This document shows, piece by piece, positions 1-12,994 of a DNA stretch of 64,000 nt. How positions within the stretch are numbered: the first letter of the stretch is position 1; each line of letters opens with the position of its first letter. Below the pieces are notes generated by a model. It was not told the DNA's origin. It made no database searches and saw only the letters and a list, made by a program, of their open reading frames with translations. Location of the stretch: NCBI RefSeq assembly GCF_950023065.1, contig NC_088680.1:14682559-14746558 (forward strand). Reading direction: 5' to 3'. Origin of the DNA: Planococcus citri. Lineage: Eukaryota; Arthropoda; Insecta; Hemiptera; Pseudococcidae. A program made the translations under genes and the position numbers.

Positions 1-911
1 TATTTGATTTTTCAATAAATTCTTTGCTAGTTTTGCTGCTTTTCTGTTGAATTTTAGAAATTCTTCGATGTTTAAATTTTCTATTAGGTATTTCACACTA
101 TTTTGATATTTTTTTTTCAAATTAACTTCAATTTGTGAATTTTGGGAAGAATTGTGTCATTTTAACCGTTTCCTTGGAAATTTTGAGAAATTTAATAAAA
201 TGATTTGAGCAATAGGTATGTTTCAACATTTAAAAAATTAGAGGACCATTTATTTTCAATTTTTTTGACCTTTTCAATGAATTTTACCACCAATTTCACT
301 GGTTTATTTCTGTTAAATTTAAGCAGTTTCTCGATTTTATGTAAACTTATTGCTTAACGTGCAAGTAGGTACGAGTTAGATAGGTAAATATCGAATAGCA
401 TAAATTTCAAAATCCATACTCAGCAAAAATAAAAGACTACTTACTATTTTTCAAAATCCAAAATCACTATCAAATTCTGTTAATAAATGATTTGAGCAAC
501 TACTATATTTTTTGCTTACTTATTGGCCGAATCTCCACAGATTTATTTTAATCAATGGTCGAGAATTAGTAATATGGTATTCTAATGGTTCTCAATAGGT
601 ACTTTTCATCTTGATATTCCCATTTGAAATTACATTTTGGGTTCACAATCATTGGTTCTTCAGGTGTTTCTTCTTCTTTGGAATTGTAACCAAAATCATG
701 TCGACTTTTTTATTTTCCTCTCCAAATCAGCAAAAATAAAAGGCTACATACTTAGCTATTTACATTTTGGTTTCATAATCATTGACTCTTCAGGTGTTTC
801 TTCTTCTTTGGAATTGTAATCAAAATCATATCGACTTTTTGATTTTCCTCTTCATTTATATCACATTTTTCAAGATGAGAGAAGAATGCAGATGCCATCA
901 AGTCTCCCATA
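1..911. repeat. AT-rich sequence with a 130-bp direct duplication
   Basis: No gene is visible. A segment beginning near 631 (marked by CAGGTGTTTCTTCTTCTTTG at 661) is repeated with the same marker at 791, an offset of 130 bp, with a few substitutions. The string AGCAAAAATAAAAG also occurs near 423 and near 728, so the duplication may involve a larger decayed unit. The short open frames here follow the repeat and show no protein family features. Confidence 0.6.
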
Positions 912-1127
912 CAGGGTGCCCAGAAATATCGAGCACCCCTAAGAAAGTTTTCTACTAAAATCCTTTGGTTGATCACAGTGAATGATAATGATGATAGCAC
1001 ATGATTGGTTGTTGGATTGGAGAGATAACATTCCACCAATCATATGCATCAATTCTATTTCACGTTGCCAACCTATATTTTTAATGAAAAACTTTCTTAG
1101 GGGTGCTCGATATTTCTGGGCACCCTG
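912..1127. mobile_element. 216-bp TA-flanked MITE, Tc1/mariner-type
   Basis: The element has perfect 40-bp terminal inverted repeats beginning CAGGGTGCCCAGAAATATCG at both ends. It is flanked by the dinucleotide TA (910-911 and 1128-1129), the target duplication of Tc1/mariner elements. The CAGGGTG terminus is common in mariner-type elements. There is no coding capacity, so it would depend on a transposase made elsewhere. The perfect arms suggest a fairly recent insertion. The family assignment is inferred from ends and target site only. Confidence 0.85.
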
Positions 1128-1249
1128 TATCTAACTTTTAAATTAGGCTGACTGTTCATTTTACAGTTCAGCTTCTTCATAATCATTGTTATTGTCTTTT
1201 ACTTAGATATGTCACACTGATTATAATAATTAAGACCTAGACAGTAACT

Positions 1250-1475
1250 CTGGACATGGAAGTCATGTTTTTCCTCATTTACAAAAATTCTGGTTGGGAA
1301 AAAGTAATGAAAATTACTTACTTGTATATCTGGAGGACGTTTTTACTCCACACATTAGTATGCAAAAGCGTTAATTCTTGGCCATGAAAGTCATGTTTTT
1401 CCTCATTTATAAAAAGCCAGGTTGGGAAATGGTAATGAAAATTACTTACTTGTAGATCTGGAGGATGTTTTCACT
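1250..1475. repeat. Direct duplication, about 126-bp unit
   Basis: The string GTCATGTTTTTCCTCATTTA followed by a GGTTGGGAAA...GTAATGAAAATTACTTACTTG block occurs first near 1260 and again near 1386, both ending in TCTGGAGGA(C/T)GTTTT. The copies differ by several substitutions. There is no coding evidence. Confidence 0.65.
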
Positions 1476-1525
1476 GCGTATTCTTTTTCCGTAGTTCTCT
1501 CAGCAATTTTGAACAAACTAAAGTA

Positions 1526-1920
1526 GGACACTATAACAGGAAGTAATTACGAGTATGTTGGTCCTCCATTTTATTACAAAAGCGTATTTTTAATAACTTG
1601 AAAATTATGACATTTACAAAAATTTTACAAGAGCCCATGTTTGTAGAAAATAAAAAAATATTACCAATTATGCTAAAATTTTGAAATTTCATGCTATACA
1701 TAGAATTTAAAATATCGAAAAAAATTCAAAAAAATAGTAATCAAAATTTGGTGATCTTACAGCAGGAAATTTCAAAATTTTGTAAAATTGGTCATATTTT
1801 TTTCATTTTTTACAAAAATGGACTCTTATAAAATGTTTATAAATGTCATAGTTTTTGAGTCATAAAAATACACTCTAGGCACAAAAAATGGCGGACTGGC
1901 ATTCTCCTGCTCTAGTGTCC
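1526..1920. mobile_element. 395-bp long-inverted-repeat MITE with TA target
   Basis: The two halves are imperfect reverse complements for most of their length. The left end reads GGACACTATAACAGGA and the right end, in complement, GGACACTAGAGCAGGA. TA flanks both sides (1524-1525 and 1921-1922). The arms keep matching inward through ATGACATTTA and AAAATTTTACAAGAG-like blocks, so the RNA would fold into one long hairpin. No protein is encoded. Arm divergence indicates an older insertion than the MITE at 912. Confidence 0.75.
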
Positions 1921-1922
1921 TA

Positions 1923-4900
1923 TACTAAAGTGTGATCACTTTTTGGAATCCATCATCAACACATAGTCAGGGTCGGTTTTCTTTACATTTTTTTGTAGTA
2001 AAAACTCTCTTGCAATCAGCGAATTACCTTTTGCTAAAGTACATACGTAATTAGAATTCTCTGTTCTTCTCTGTTCGTGTTTTTTTTTTGTAATATGTTT
2101 GATCAAACATGAATAATTTTTTAAATTAACAGTAAATACGTCACAAAGAATATGACGAAAGATTGAAAAAAATTAGGCAATATTCGAATTCTGTGCCTTC
2201 AAATCAACGACATCAATATGCCACACTTTACTGTAGGCCTTAAAAATTATTTTTTGACCCAAAGTGGGAGCCCTTATGTACTTATGTGTACCCCTTCTTC
2301 CTTTTCAAGAGTGTTGATATCCCACTTTGATAATCAATTTGCCAAAAAAAAGGATGAACAGAACGATAACTTAGAATTTTGAAAACTTGTTATACCTACT
2401 TAGTCATAGCTTTCAGGTCATATTCCCTCGTTGTGAAAAGATGAACTTTTACCACGAAAGCTCACTTTTGAATTTTTCAAAGTTTACGATTAATTAAATA
2501 ATTTAAATAAAAATTTTTAATTAAGTTTATCTATTTTTTTTTTAAATGATCAATTCAACTTCAAATCAATTACATATACCTAAACGTAACTTGATAACTA
2601 ATTAATTTAACAAATAAATTTACTTACTTCTCAGTGTTTATTGAAATTTTGATGTTTGTATCCTTCCCTCTCCGAAGGGCGATTGGTACTTCATTTTGAA
2701 AATCATTTCTAAAAAATGGTGGTAAAAATAGAGTTCATAACCTTTTCAAATTTTTAAATGATAACTTCCCAGTAAAATTGTGAAATTTTAATTTCAAGTT
2801 TTGAATCTCTCATCTGTTATTTTTAAAGCTACCTTACTTTTAACCTGTTTTGGAATTTTGGTCTAAAAGGAGCCCTGTGTTACCTTTCCTTTCATCAGAA
2901 GTGTTAATAATTACCACTCAGAAAATCACTTTTCCAACAGAAAATGAGAAAAAAGAATGAATTCAAAATGTTCTCAATTTCCGAATTAGAATTATTGTGA
3001 CAAACTTTTTGCCTCCATTCTTCTTATCATAATATATTGTGAAAATTTGAGCTTTCATGTTGGAAAATCAGATTTGAGTTTTACGAATCTTAATTAGGTT
3101 ACTTACTGATTTTGAATGTCTCATAAGGTCACGTTCCGTATAAAGCCATATATCGCGCTTTTCAACATTTTTTTTTTCGGATTTTAATCAAAATTGGTGG
3201 TCTTTGTGTGCCTTTCTTCCTGTTTAGGAATGTCGATATCTTCCCTTGGAAAATGTATTCTTCAAAGAAAAAAGAAAAAAATGATGTAAATTTTCAAATT
3301 CTCAAAAATGAAAGCTTCAATCTTTGAAGTTCTGTTTCAAATTTCACACTCGAGTGGTGATAATAATATTGATTTCCCCCCTCCCCTTCGAATTGGGTGA
3401 GCCAATTGTCGTTACTGGACCATTGAAGGGAACCTTTAAAATAAAGTAACGAAACACCCAAATCTTTTTCTTGGGGTTTTTTGCATTTGCGGATTTTTTG
3501 AACAAAATTATTGTGTTTTCCTTTTAGAAGTTCAAACAAGTGGAGCTGAAATATCTTCCTTCCACGAAATTCAAACAGATGACAGTTCATAGCACGAAGT
3601 AATAATTGAGAAATTTTTTGATGTTTTTCTCTTCTGTCTTCATCAGCAACTGTGTGGCTCCTTACTACGGATTTCAGATTTCAAATTCCCTTTTCTTCGC
3701 TTCTCTTCTTATGAGTTTTGGAAACTCATCTATTGGTTGCTAAAGCCTTTGTTTATTTGGAATGAGAAGATTCACAGCAAGTAGATGATTTTTTGAAAAA
3801 ATTATACGTAGATGGACGTTTGCGCTTGTTTTTAATAGGTAATGCATTGAAAAATCACGAGGCTTTTGAGCAATCCTGTGGGTTGAATGTAAAAAAATAC
3901 CTCGTTCGAGTGTATTTTTGTGAAGAGTTTCAAAAATAGGTCAGGATAATAAGTAGATATGATTACAAGCAGGTGTCGGAATTGATGTAGTATGTATTAC
4001 ATACAATAGTGTGAAATGAAGAAGGCACGTTGAAGATTTGAGCCTTCGTTCAAATTTGAGCACAAGTAACTTTTGGCGAAGAGCCAAAATTGAAGTGAAT
4101 AAGCAACTGATGAACGAAAATGTACGAACAAATTGATGAATAATAATTGTCATTGATGAATAGGTACAATAGCAAAAAAAAAAAAGACAATTCACCAGTA
4201 AAATAGTCTAGCACAGGGAAATAGTTCGGCAACATCCTCCGGCTCTTCATTTTGAAAATCCTTGGTACCGGTGCCGGTACCTGTTTGTGGGTTGAAATAT
4301 TGTATTACCTTTTCCCAGAAATCCTTCTCTTTGCATCCATGTACTTTCTTCCTTAATATTTACAATCATTTTTTCAACACTACTCCCACGCAATGATAAA
4401 GAGTTGATACTCGAAAAAACTCTGCAAATTACAAATTATTAGTCTGCAGTGTAAACACAATTCATTGAATTATTCTTGTCTCAGATACCTGCTTCTATTT
4501 TACACTGCATAGTTTTGAGAACCATTTTTCTCAAATATTGTAGAAAAATTAAGAAATTTGCGCAAACGTCCTCTAACACACTAAAAAAAAGTCCATCTTT
4601 GCACCGATCTTCAATCTTCATTCAAGAACTAAGGCTTTATGTGAACCAAAATCATTCTCATTTTTTTCTCTGTGAAATCAATCTACCTACTTTGTGCTCA
4701 TATTTTTCTCCTCTATTTTCTCACAGTTTGCCAAAAGGTTGATTTTTTGACCAATTTTTATTTTTTTTGTGTTTGCTAAATAATTCATTCGATTCCATTT
4801 AGTTTTTAAATTGAGCTGCGACCAAAAATGAATAGGGCCCGAAGCGACTAAGGAGCACACATTCTGAATTTCCGTATTTTTCAATAACGTGGAAAAGACT

Positions 4901-5984
4901 CGATTTTTGCATCCTCTTGGATTTCCATACTGGTTTGAGTATCTTCTTCACTGCATTATCAAATGTAGGAGGACGAATTTCTGTTATGATCTTGATATTT
5001 ATGATATCACAATATTGTCTTTTTTATTTTCACCGGAGGAGATGGTAAAAATTCGAGTCGTTTTCACCTTGAAAGGAAATATGTAGGTACATAGACATAC
5101 CTACTTTGAGGTGCTGATAGGGAATAAATGAAGGTAGAAAAAATGTTGCTTTTTAAGCCACATGACGTAATTTTTTTCGTTTTGTGAACTGTGTTAGATA
5201 TGGAAGCATTTTAGCACCACTTGTTTTGAACTACTGAATCTGCTTTCTGCTTTTGAATCGCAATAATTTTAAAAAAAGGTACAACAGAATTAAGAGCTAA
5301 CAAAATTTGGATTTGTCAGCATTATTTTTCAAAAAAAAAAAAAAAAAGAACAGAAAAAAACAAAATAAAAATTACTTTATGGAATAGAGTTGGGATTAAT
5401 TTGTGGTAGGGAATCCGAAGATTCGTCCAAATGTAAGTCCATGTTTTCCAACTTTTATGTGAAACCATACATTGTGTTGAAAGAATTTCCAAATGTACAA
5501 TCTACATTCATTCATATTTTTAGGATTTGAAATGTCCTCAAGAAGCACTAATTCAATGTTTGGCTTAATGGTTGACATTTTTCATCCATAATTTTGCACT
5601 TGCGATGAAGAGTTTTCAGGAAAATGATCTCAGAATCGTTAAAAAAATAATTCTGGTACAAATTGAAAAAAGAAACCAAAAAAAAACAACAATTCGCTGT
5701 ACAATTTTTGTTCAGCGATGGCCTTTGAAGAATTTTCCAAACTTTTTTCTCTGTGTTATTTTTATCATACTTAACTATCGTTACTCATCTTGATGAAATT
5801 AAGTGTGGCATATTGTTTGTAGTGTTTTGAAGGATGCTGAGTTCGAATTTGAAATAATTTTTCAATCAACCCCCCTAAATTTCTACAGAATCCCTTTATT
5901 TTAATCCCATTTTTTCACATTGCGTTGCAACTATGGCAGAAACTGGCGATTAAATTTGTATGTTCTCTATCAAAGTTTAATTAT
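1923..5984. other. AT-rich sequence without identifiable gene
   Basis: All open frames are short and low in complexity. A weak motif recurs three times, near 2268, 2868 and 3195: a GGAGCCCT- or GGTCTTTGTG-like string, then TTCCTTTTCAAGAGTGTTGATAT-like text, then an A-rich tract. This suggests a decayed local repeat. A short palindrome sits at 4264-4281. Nothing else was recognised. Confidence 0.5.
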
Positions 5985-8900
5985 AATAAGAGATTTTTTC
6001 ACCCATCTTTTTACCTTAACATGTGTATATTGGCTTTGAATTTAGATACAAGTACATAGAAGAATTGTAAAGCACATCCGGAGAAAAAAATTTCATTCCT
6101 ATTGGGAAAATTAACATTTCTTAGTGCTGGAGAAATGTAAGATTTTGTGTATGTCCTTTTTTGAGAACGATTTTTTTTGCATTTTTGATCATTTTTTGCT
6201 TCATTTGTTTTTGTTTTTTGAAGATTAGAGAAAAACTTTTGATTTTCTTTCATATGTCTTGTTGGGCTACATCACACTAGCTTAACTAATTGGAAATTTT
6301 CGAATTGGTCGATGTTTACTTGCAAAAGTTTTTATTTCACACTTCTTTTTTTTTCCATTGGCGTTACGGATGTTTTGATTTTTTCTTATTTGGCTCCACT
6401 ACTGCGAGTATATGTAATTATTTTATTCAAACTCAGTTGTGTGATCCAACAAAGAGGGTCAGAATCTCACACTGGAACCATAAATAGCGGCAGTTTTTCA
6501 TTTTTACCACCCTCTCCTCTCCTCACCATTACAGTTGGCTTCAAGACTTTTTTTTCGAACCTATTTTGTAGCCCTTCCCTTATTTTTAGTGTGATAATGG
6601 GCAAGTTTTTGTTCTGAACATAGCCATGTGACCCATTAAAGTGGGTTAGAGTTTCATGCTGAGATCAAAAATAGAGTCAGTTTCAATTTTTGTAGCCCTC
6701 CCCTTATTCTTAGCATTCTAATGGTCGGGTTCTTGTTCTGAACCTGGCCATGTGACCTACCAAAGTGGATCAAACTTTCACACTGAGACCAAAAATAACA
6801 ACAGTTTTCACTTTAAATTTTCTCTTACCTTTTTAGCTCCTCAAAACTTGACTTGAGCATATGTGACCCGCTCTGACAAAACCGACCATTTTGACAAAAT
6901 TTCAAAAAATGTTTTTTTCTCAAAAATCTGATCTTTCAACTCAACCCTTAAAACTCATTTCAAACATCATTATTTTGGACACTTTTTTTTGTCGAAACGG
7001 TAGGTTTTGTCAGAGCGGGTCACATATATACCTGTCACAGAAGGTTAAAATTTCACGCTATGAGGTCAAAAATAGTGACGCTTTGTTGATTTTTCAATCC
7101 AGCTCCTTCTTTATTTTCTCCTTTTGCGACCATTGTTGTCTGTTATACCAAAAGTATATAGTCTTAAATAATTCTAGTAAAAATCAAAAAATCATTCTTA
7201 TCCTCTCGCTATAAACTTTAAGCACCTTAGAAATTTTGATAAATTTAATCTGGTTTACGTTCTATTGATCGTTCTCTGAGGTATATCTCTCTTTTTCGAC
7301 AACCTTCTCTTATAATGTTACTGAGATTTTTTTACTCATCTTTTCATCTAACATCTGTACATTGGCTTCAGATACATGTAAAATAGAAGAATTGTATAGC
7401 ATGCCAGGAGCAAAAATTTTTATTATTTTGGAAACTTGACATTTCTTAGTGCTGGAGAAATGTGACATTTTCTGTATGTGCTTCGAGAACGATTTTTTTG
7501 CACTTTTGATCATTTACTTCATTTGTTTTTGTTTTTTGAAGATTAGAGAAAATTAAGTTTAGATTTTCTCTCATACATATCTCATTGGGCTACATTACAC
7601 TAGCTTAACTAATTGAATATTTTTGAATTGGTCGATGTTTACTTGCAAAATAAAAACCTTTTTTTCATCTAGCGCGTAGCTTGGACAATTTCTTCATTTT
7701 TTTTAATTTGCCTCCGCTATTGGGTATATGTATTCATTTTATCTAAACTTGGTCCTGTGACCCATCAAAGAGGGTCAGAATCTCACACTGAGACCATAAA
7801 TGGCGGCAGTTTTTCATTGTTACCCCCGCTCTCTCCTCTTCTCATTATACTGATGACTTTAAGATCTTTTTTTCCAACCTAGTCATGTGACCCAAACTTC
7901 ACGCTGAGACCAAAAATGAGGCCAGTTTCTATTCTGTAGTCCTCCCCTTATTGTAGCATGGTAATGGACACTGGACAGGTTTATGATCAGAACCTAGCCA
8001 TTTGACCCATCAAATTAAATAAAAACGGGGTTTACTTTAAATTCTCTCTCACCTTTTTATAGCTCTTCAAAACTTGACTTGAGCATATTTACCTGTCACA
8101 GAGGGTTAAAATTTCACGCTACGAGGTCAAAAATAGTGACAGTTTGTTGATTTTTCAATCCAGCTCCTTCTTTATTTTCTCTTTTCTTGACCATAGCTCT
8201 CCGTTATACCGGAAACATAGTCTTGAATAACCTAGTAAAAATCAAAAAATTATTCTTACCCTTTCACTAAATTTTTAGCACCTCATTTATTATTTTGCTC
8301 TGCATTATTAGTTGGTCTCTAAGGTATGTTCTCTCTTTTTTGACTCCCTTCTCACTTAATACTTCAAAACATTTTTTTTTTTTGAACCTACTCATGTGAC
8401 CCATCAATTTTAGCGTGCTAATGAATGGGGGTTTGTTCCAAACCTGGCCATGTTACCTATCAAAGTGGATCTAAATTTCACACCAAGACCAAAAATGGCA
8501 ACAGTTTCCACCTTGAATTTTCTCTCACCTTTTTAGCTCCTCAAAACTTGACTTGAGCACATTTACCTGCCACAGAGGGTTTTAGTCACGCTATGAGGTC
8601 AAAAATAGCGACAGTTTGATGGTTTTTCAATCCAGCTCCTTTATTTTCTTCTTCTGCCACCATCATTGTCGGTTATACTGAAAATATAGTCTTGAATAGT
8701 TCTAGTAAAAATCAAAAAAACATTCTTACCCTTTTGAGTGTAAATTTTGAGCACCCTTTATCTATAATGAGTGTTAGTGAATAGTTGTAAGCACCTTATT
8801 CGATGTTTTGTGTGGTCTACGTTCTTAGTTGTTCTCTGAGGTATATTCTCTCTTTTACGACTCCCTTTGCATATAATGCTTTGAAACATTTTTTTCGAAT

Positions 8901-10865
8901 CTAGTCATGCGACCTTTCAAAGTGAGTTTGAATTTAACGTAGAGATCAAAAATGGAGTCTGTTTATATTTTGTTCCCCTTTGTACCCCTCCCCTTATTTT
9001 AACCTAGCCAAGTGACCCATCAAAGTGGGTTAAAATTTTACACTGAGATCAAAAATGACAACGGTTTCTACTTTAAATTTTTTCTCACCTTTTTAGCTCC
9101 TCAAAACTTGACTTGAACATATTTGCCTGTCACAGAGGGTGAAAATTTCAAGCTGCAGAGGACAAAAATAGCGACAGTTTCTTGATTTTTCAATCCAGCA
9201 TATTCTTTATTTTCTCCCTCTTTCTGCGACCATCGTTGTCTGTTATACTGAAAATATAGTCTTAAATAATTCTAGTAAAAATCAGAAAATCATTCTTACC
9301 CTTTAGCTATAAACTTTAAGCACCCTAGCTATATCGAGTAAATTTAGTCTGGTGTAAGTTCTTTTAATCGTTCTCTGAGGTATGTTCTCTCTTTTTTGAC
9401 TCCCCTCTCATATAATGTTACTGAGATTTTTTACCCATCTTTTCATCTAACAGATTCTGTACATTGGCTTCGAATTTAGGTATGAATGTCAAGTAGAAGA
9501 GCTGTATAGCACGCCTGCCAGGTGCCAAATTTTTCATTCCAGTTGGGAAACTTAACATTATTTTTGGTGCTGGAGAAATGTGAGACTTTCGGTATGTACA
9601 TCGAGAATGATTTTTTTTGTGCTTTTGATCATTTACTTCATTTGTTTTTGTTTTTTGAAGATTACAGAAAAACTTTCGAGTTTTTATCTTCGAGTTGGTC
9701 GATGTTTACTTGCGTAGCGTTCATTGTCTTCATTTTTTCTTATTTGCCTCCGCTATTGGGTAGGTATATGTAGGTATTCATTTTATCCAAACTTGGTCGT
9801 GTGACCCATCAAAGCGGGTCAGAATCTCACACTGAGACCATAAATGGACAGTTTTTCATTTTTACCCCCCTTTTCTCCTCATCATACTGATGACTTTGAG
9901 ACATTTTTTTCAAACCTAGTCATGTGACCCATCAAAATGGGTCAAAATTTTACGTTGAGGCCAAAAATGGAGTCAGTTTCTATTCTGTAGTCCTCCCCTT
10001 ATTCTAGCGTGGTAATGGGCAGGTTTTTGTTCCAAACCTATCCATTTGACCCATCAAAGATTGTCTCTCACCTTTTCAACTCCTCAAAACTTGACTTGAG
10101 CATATTATTTACTTGTCACAGAGGGTTACAATTTCACACTATGAGGTCAAAAATTGCCAGTTTGTTGATTTTTCAAACCAGCCCCTTTTTAATTTTTTCC
10201 TGTGACCATCGTTGTCCGTTATAGCAAAAATAATATAGTCTTCAATAATTCTAGTAAAAATTAAAAAATCATTCTTACTTTTTCGCGGAGTTCCTTCTCA
10301 TGTATGTAATGCATCAAAATGTTTTTTTTTTTCGAACCGTGTCATGTGACCCATCAAAGTGGGTTAAAATTTCACGCTGAGATCAAAAATGGGATCAGTT
10401 TCTATTTTTGTAGCCTTCTCCTTATTTTAGCCTTCTAATGGGCGGGTTTTTGTTCCGAACCTAGCCATGTGACCCATCAAAGTGGGTTAGAACTTCATGC
10501 TGAGATCAAAATGACAGTGGTTTTCTCTTTAAATTTTCTCCCGCCTTTTTAGCTCCCCAAAACTTGACATGACTTGAGCATATTTACTCATCACAGAGGG
10601 TCAATGTTTCACGCTATGAGGTCGAAAATAGCGACAGTTTGTTGATTTTTCAAACCAGCTCCTTCTTTCTGTTCTCCTGCGACCATTGTTGTTCTTCATA
10701 CCGAAAATATAGTCTTGAATAATTCTAGTAAAAATAAAAAATCACTCTTACCCTTTCGCTAAACATTTAAGCACCCTTTCTCGGGGTATGTAGCTTGGTT
10801 TGTGTTCTTAATCGTTCTCCGAGGTATGTTCTCTCTTTTTCGACTCCCTTTTCACATAATGTTAC
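5985..10865. repeat. Higher-order repeat array (leader/tail modules)
   Basis: Two module types alternate. Leader modules (L; about 5985-6380, 7319-7690, 9419-9740) carry a CACCCATCTTTT...ACATTGGCTT start and a GGTCGATGTTTACTTGC end. Tail modules (T; about 6385-7318, 7690-8370, 8380-8880, 8880-9418, 9740-10320, 10320-10865) end with a GACTCCCTTCTCATATAATG-like string. The order is L-T, L-T-T-T, L-T-T. Each T holds several copies of a motif of about 45 bp reading TGTGACCCATCAAAGTGGGT then TTTCAC(G/A)CTGAGA and CAAAAATG. I counted about 20 copies including variants. No coding potential is evident. It could be satellite-like DNA or a multiply duplicated transposon; no inverted ends were found. 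Confidence 0.8.
6862..7024. mobile_element. 163-bp MITE inserted in the repeat array
   Basis: Inverted ends begin TGTGACCCGCTCTGACAAAA and match for 26 bp with one mismatch. TA flanks each side (6860-6861, 7025-7026). Sister array modules at about 8085, 9117 and 10098 read continuously from GAGCATA into a TTTACCTG-like sequence, which is the empty site. Insertion into a TA dinucleotide is therefore directly visible. No protein is encoded. Confidence 0.85.
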
Positions 10866-12994
10866 TTCGCAGGTTTACCTCACAATTTCATTCGAATGAT
10901 TGATACCTGCCTTCCTAAATACTTTCGCGAGCACACACGCGGTAAAAATGGGCGCGAAATTGAAACTTCTGGGACCTATAAAGGAGAGACTTAGCTTTTA
11001 ATAATAAACCATAAACGTGTTTTCTCATATTCATCCTTGCGAATGGTATTTTTATTTCCATTAAAGCGAAAGCTCCCCGTGTGGTACTCTTTTCTTACCT
11101 ATATATATACATACGTGGAAGGTGAACTTTGTAAAAATCGAAATATCTTCTACACACTTCGATTTCAGTCTACTATGTTTCCATTTCCGCAAGCTCGCGA
11201 TAAACGAGCCAAGGTGTAGTTTAAATTCGAAGATATTTCGCTATGGTGGAATTTTCCCCATTTTGGTTGTTATTGTTTTTAAGATTTGAATTTGATTATT
11301 TCTTGGTACATATTTTTGAGGATATTTTAGCCCTTGTTTTGTTCTCGGTTTACGGATTTTTTCCATTTGGTTGATTTTTGGAGAGAGATTTGAAATATAT
11401 TTTTATCGAAGTTCTTTTTTTTTTGGTGAAAAAAATTCAAGATTACTTATTTTTTTATTTCGAGTTTGTACATCATTAATTTGAACCTGTGTGATTTGAC
11501 CCTGTCTGTACAAGGATTTTTCGTGTTTTTTTTTTTTTTTTTTTTTTTAGCAAAAAAATTTGAGATTTCTTACTTTTGCATTCTGGCTTCTGGCTTCTGG
11601 GTGGTGGTTCTCATTTCTCACTTCTCACGCGGATTCTTGATACATTCAACCGGTACATTCTTGATTTATAATAGATTTAATTATAAAAATTCATATTTTA
11701 GGTAGTCAAAGGCTTTTGAAAAGTGAATAAAGCTCAGGTGAAAATCAACACCGTATTCCTCTCCTTTCCCAAGTACTCACTCGACGATTCGAAGGCGTCG
11801 CAATTACTCTGCTGGGGAGGGGAGGGGGACACACATAATCGAGTATTTTTTGCCAAAAAGTAAATAGATTCGATTGACGAGAACCGAGTTCCCTACAATA
11901 CACGTACGTATAGTAGTATTTTTCAGCGATAAAATCGCGTTCGTTTTTTTTCCCCAAATGAAGAGAAAGAGAAAGAGTAAACGCCCAACATTAAACGTCA
12001 CCAGTCACTCGATTTTCCTGCTCTTACGTGCGAGTGGTTTAATTTGAAACCGCGAGCGTTTTCCGGTGGTTTGGCGCACACTTTTGTACTCGTAGGTAGG
12101 TACATCGAATATATGTGTGCTTGTGTTAGAGTATTGTATTTGTAGTCAAGTGTAACGTTCGAATGACTTTTATCCATTGTTGTTACCATCGTCGAATCGT
12201 GTCATCGGTGCTGTGTTTACTTACAATCAAAATTCACGGCGGCGTTTTTTTTTTTCATTTTTATTTATTTATTTACTTTTTTTTTTTGGTGGCCTTTACC
12301 TCTTTTTTTTTTGGAGTGATTTGCGCCCATTCTTCGTTCCCTTTGAGCTTTGTAGCTTGATGCTCGCAGTTTAACAAGGTGTTTTCTAAAGCGAGATTAT
12401 TGTTATTATAAATACAGCACGTGCAAGTGCAAGATCACAACACGATGCTACTAAGTCTATGTAGTATATAAGGAAAAAAGGAAAATTCTCACTTCCCTAA
12501 CTAAACCTTTTGGTAATTGGAAGCTCGTGATGGGAAAGTTTATTACGCTTTTATCGTTACGCCGCCGAAATAAGAGATGAAGTTGAAGAGATGGGTGATT
12601 AGGAGGGGGAGTGACGAAGAAGAGAGGCCATTACATGTACTTAGATCGTGTGGAGTATGCCATGGGTAGGAAAATGGAAAATTACTAACTTAGTACTTTT
12701 GTGTGCTTATAATCATTAGGTGCATTGTAATGACATTCGTGAATTGGATCTAGTTTTGGTGAATATACAATTTGGTTTCAATGAGAAACAGCATTTGATC
12801 AATTTACCTACCTTATGCCATTAAAAATTGCATTTGCTTTTTATGGCCTGGGGAAGGGAAAGCATGAGTGGTAACGGAAACATAACAAGATTATAAATTC
12901 AGTTAAAATAGCGATTTATCGTTCCAAAAATCGGAAAAAAATCGCAAAAAAATCGAATTCTCTTGAACTGTCCCTTTTGATGCAAACGAAACTA
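10866..12994. other. Less repetitive, CpG-containing region without provable gene
   Basis: The array stops near 10865 and the composition becomes less AT-rich, with more CG dinucleotides, up to about 12700. A TATA-like CCTATAAAGG lies at 10975-10984 and another TATATAAGG near 12465, but neither is followed by a convincing exon. Long T tracts occur at 11525-11550 and 12246-12320. Several open frames of 60-80 codons overlap on both strands and look fortuitous. A promoter or untranslated exon could be present. Confidence 0.35.
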
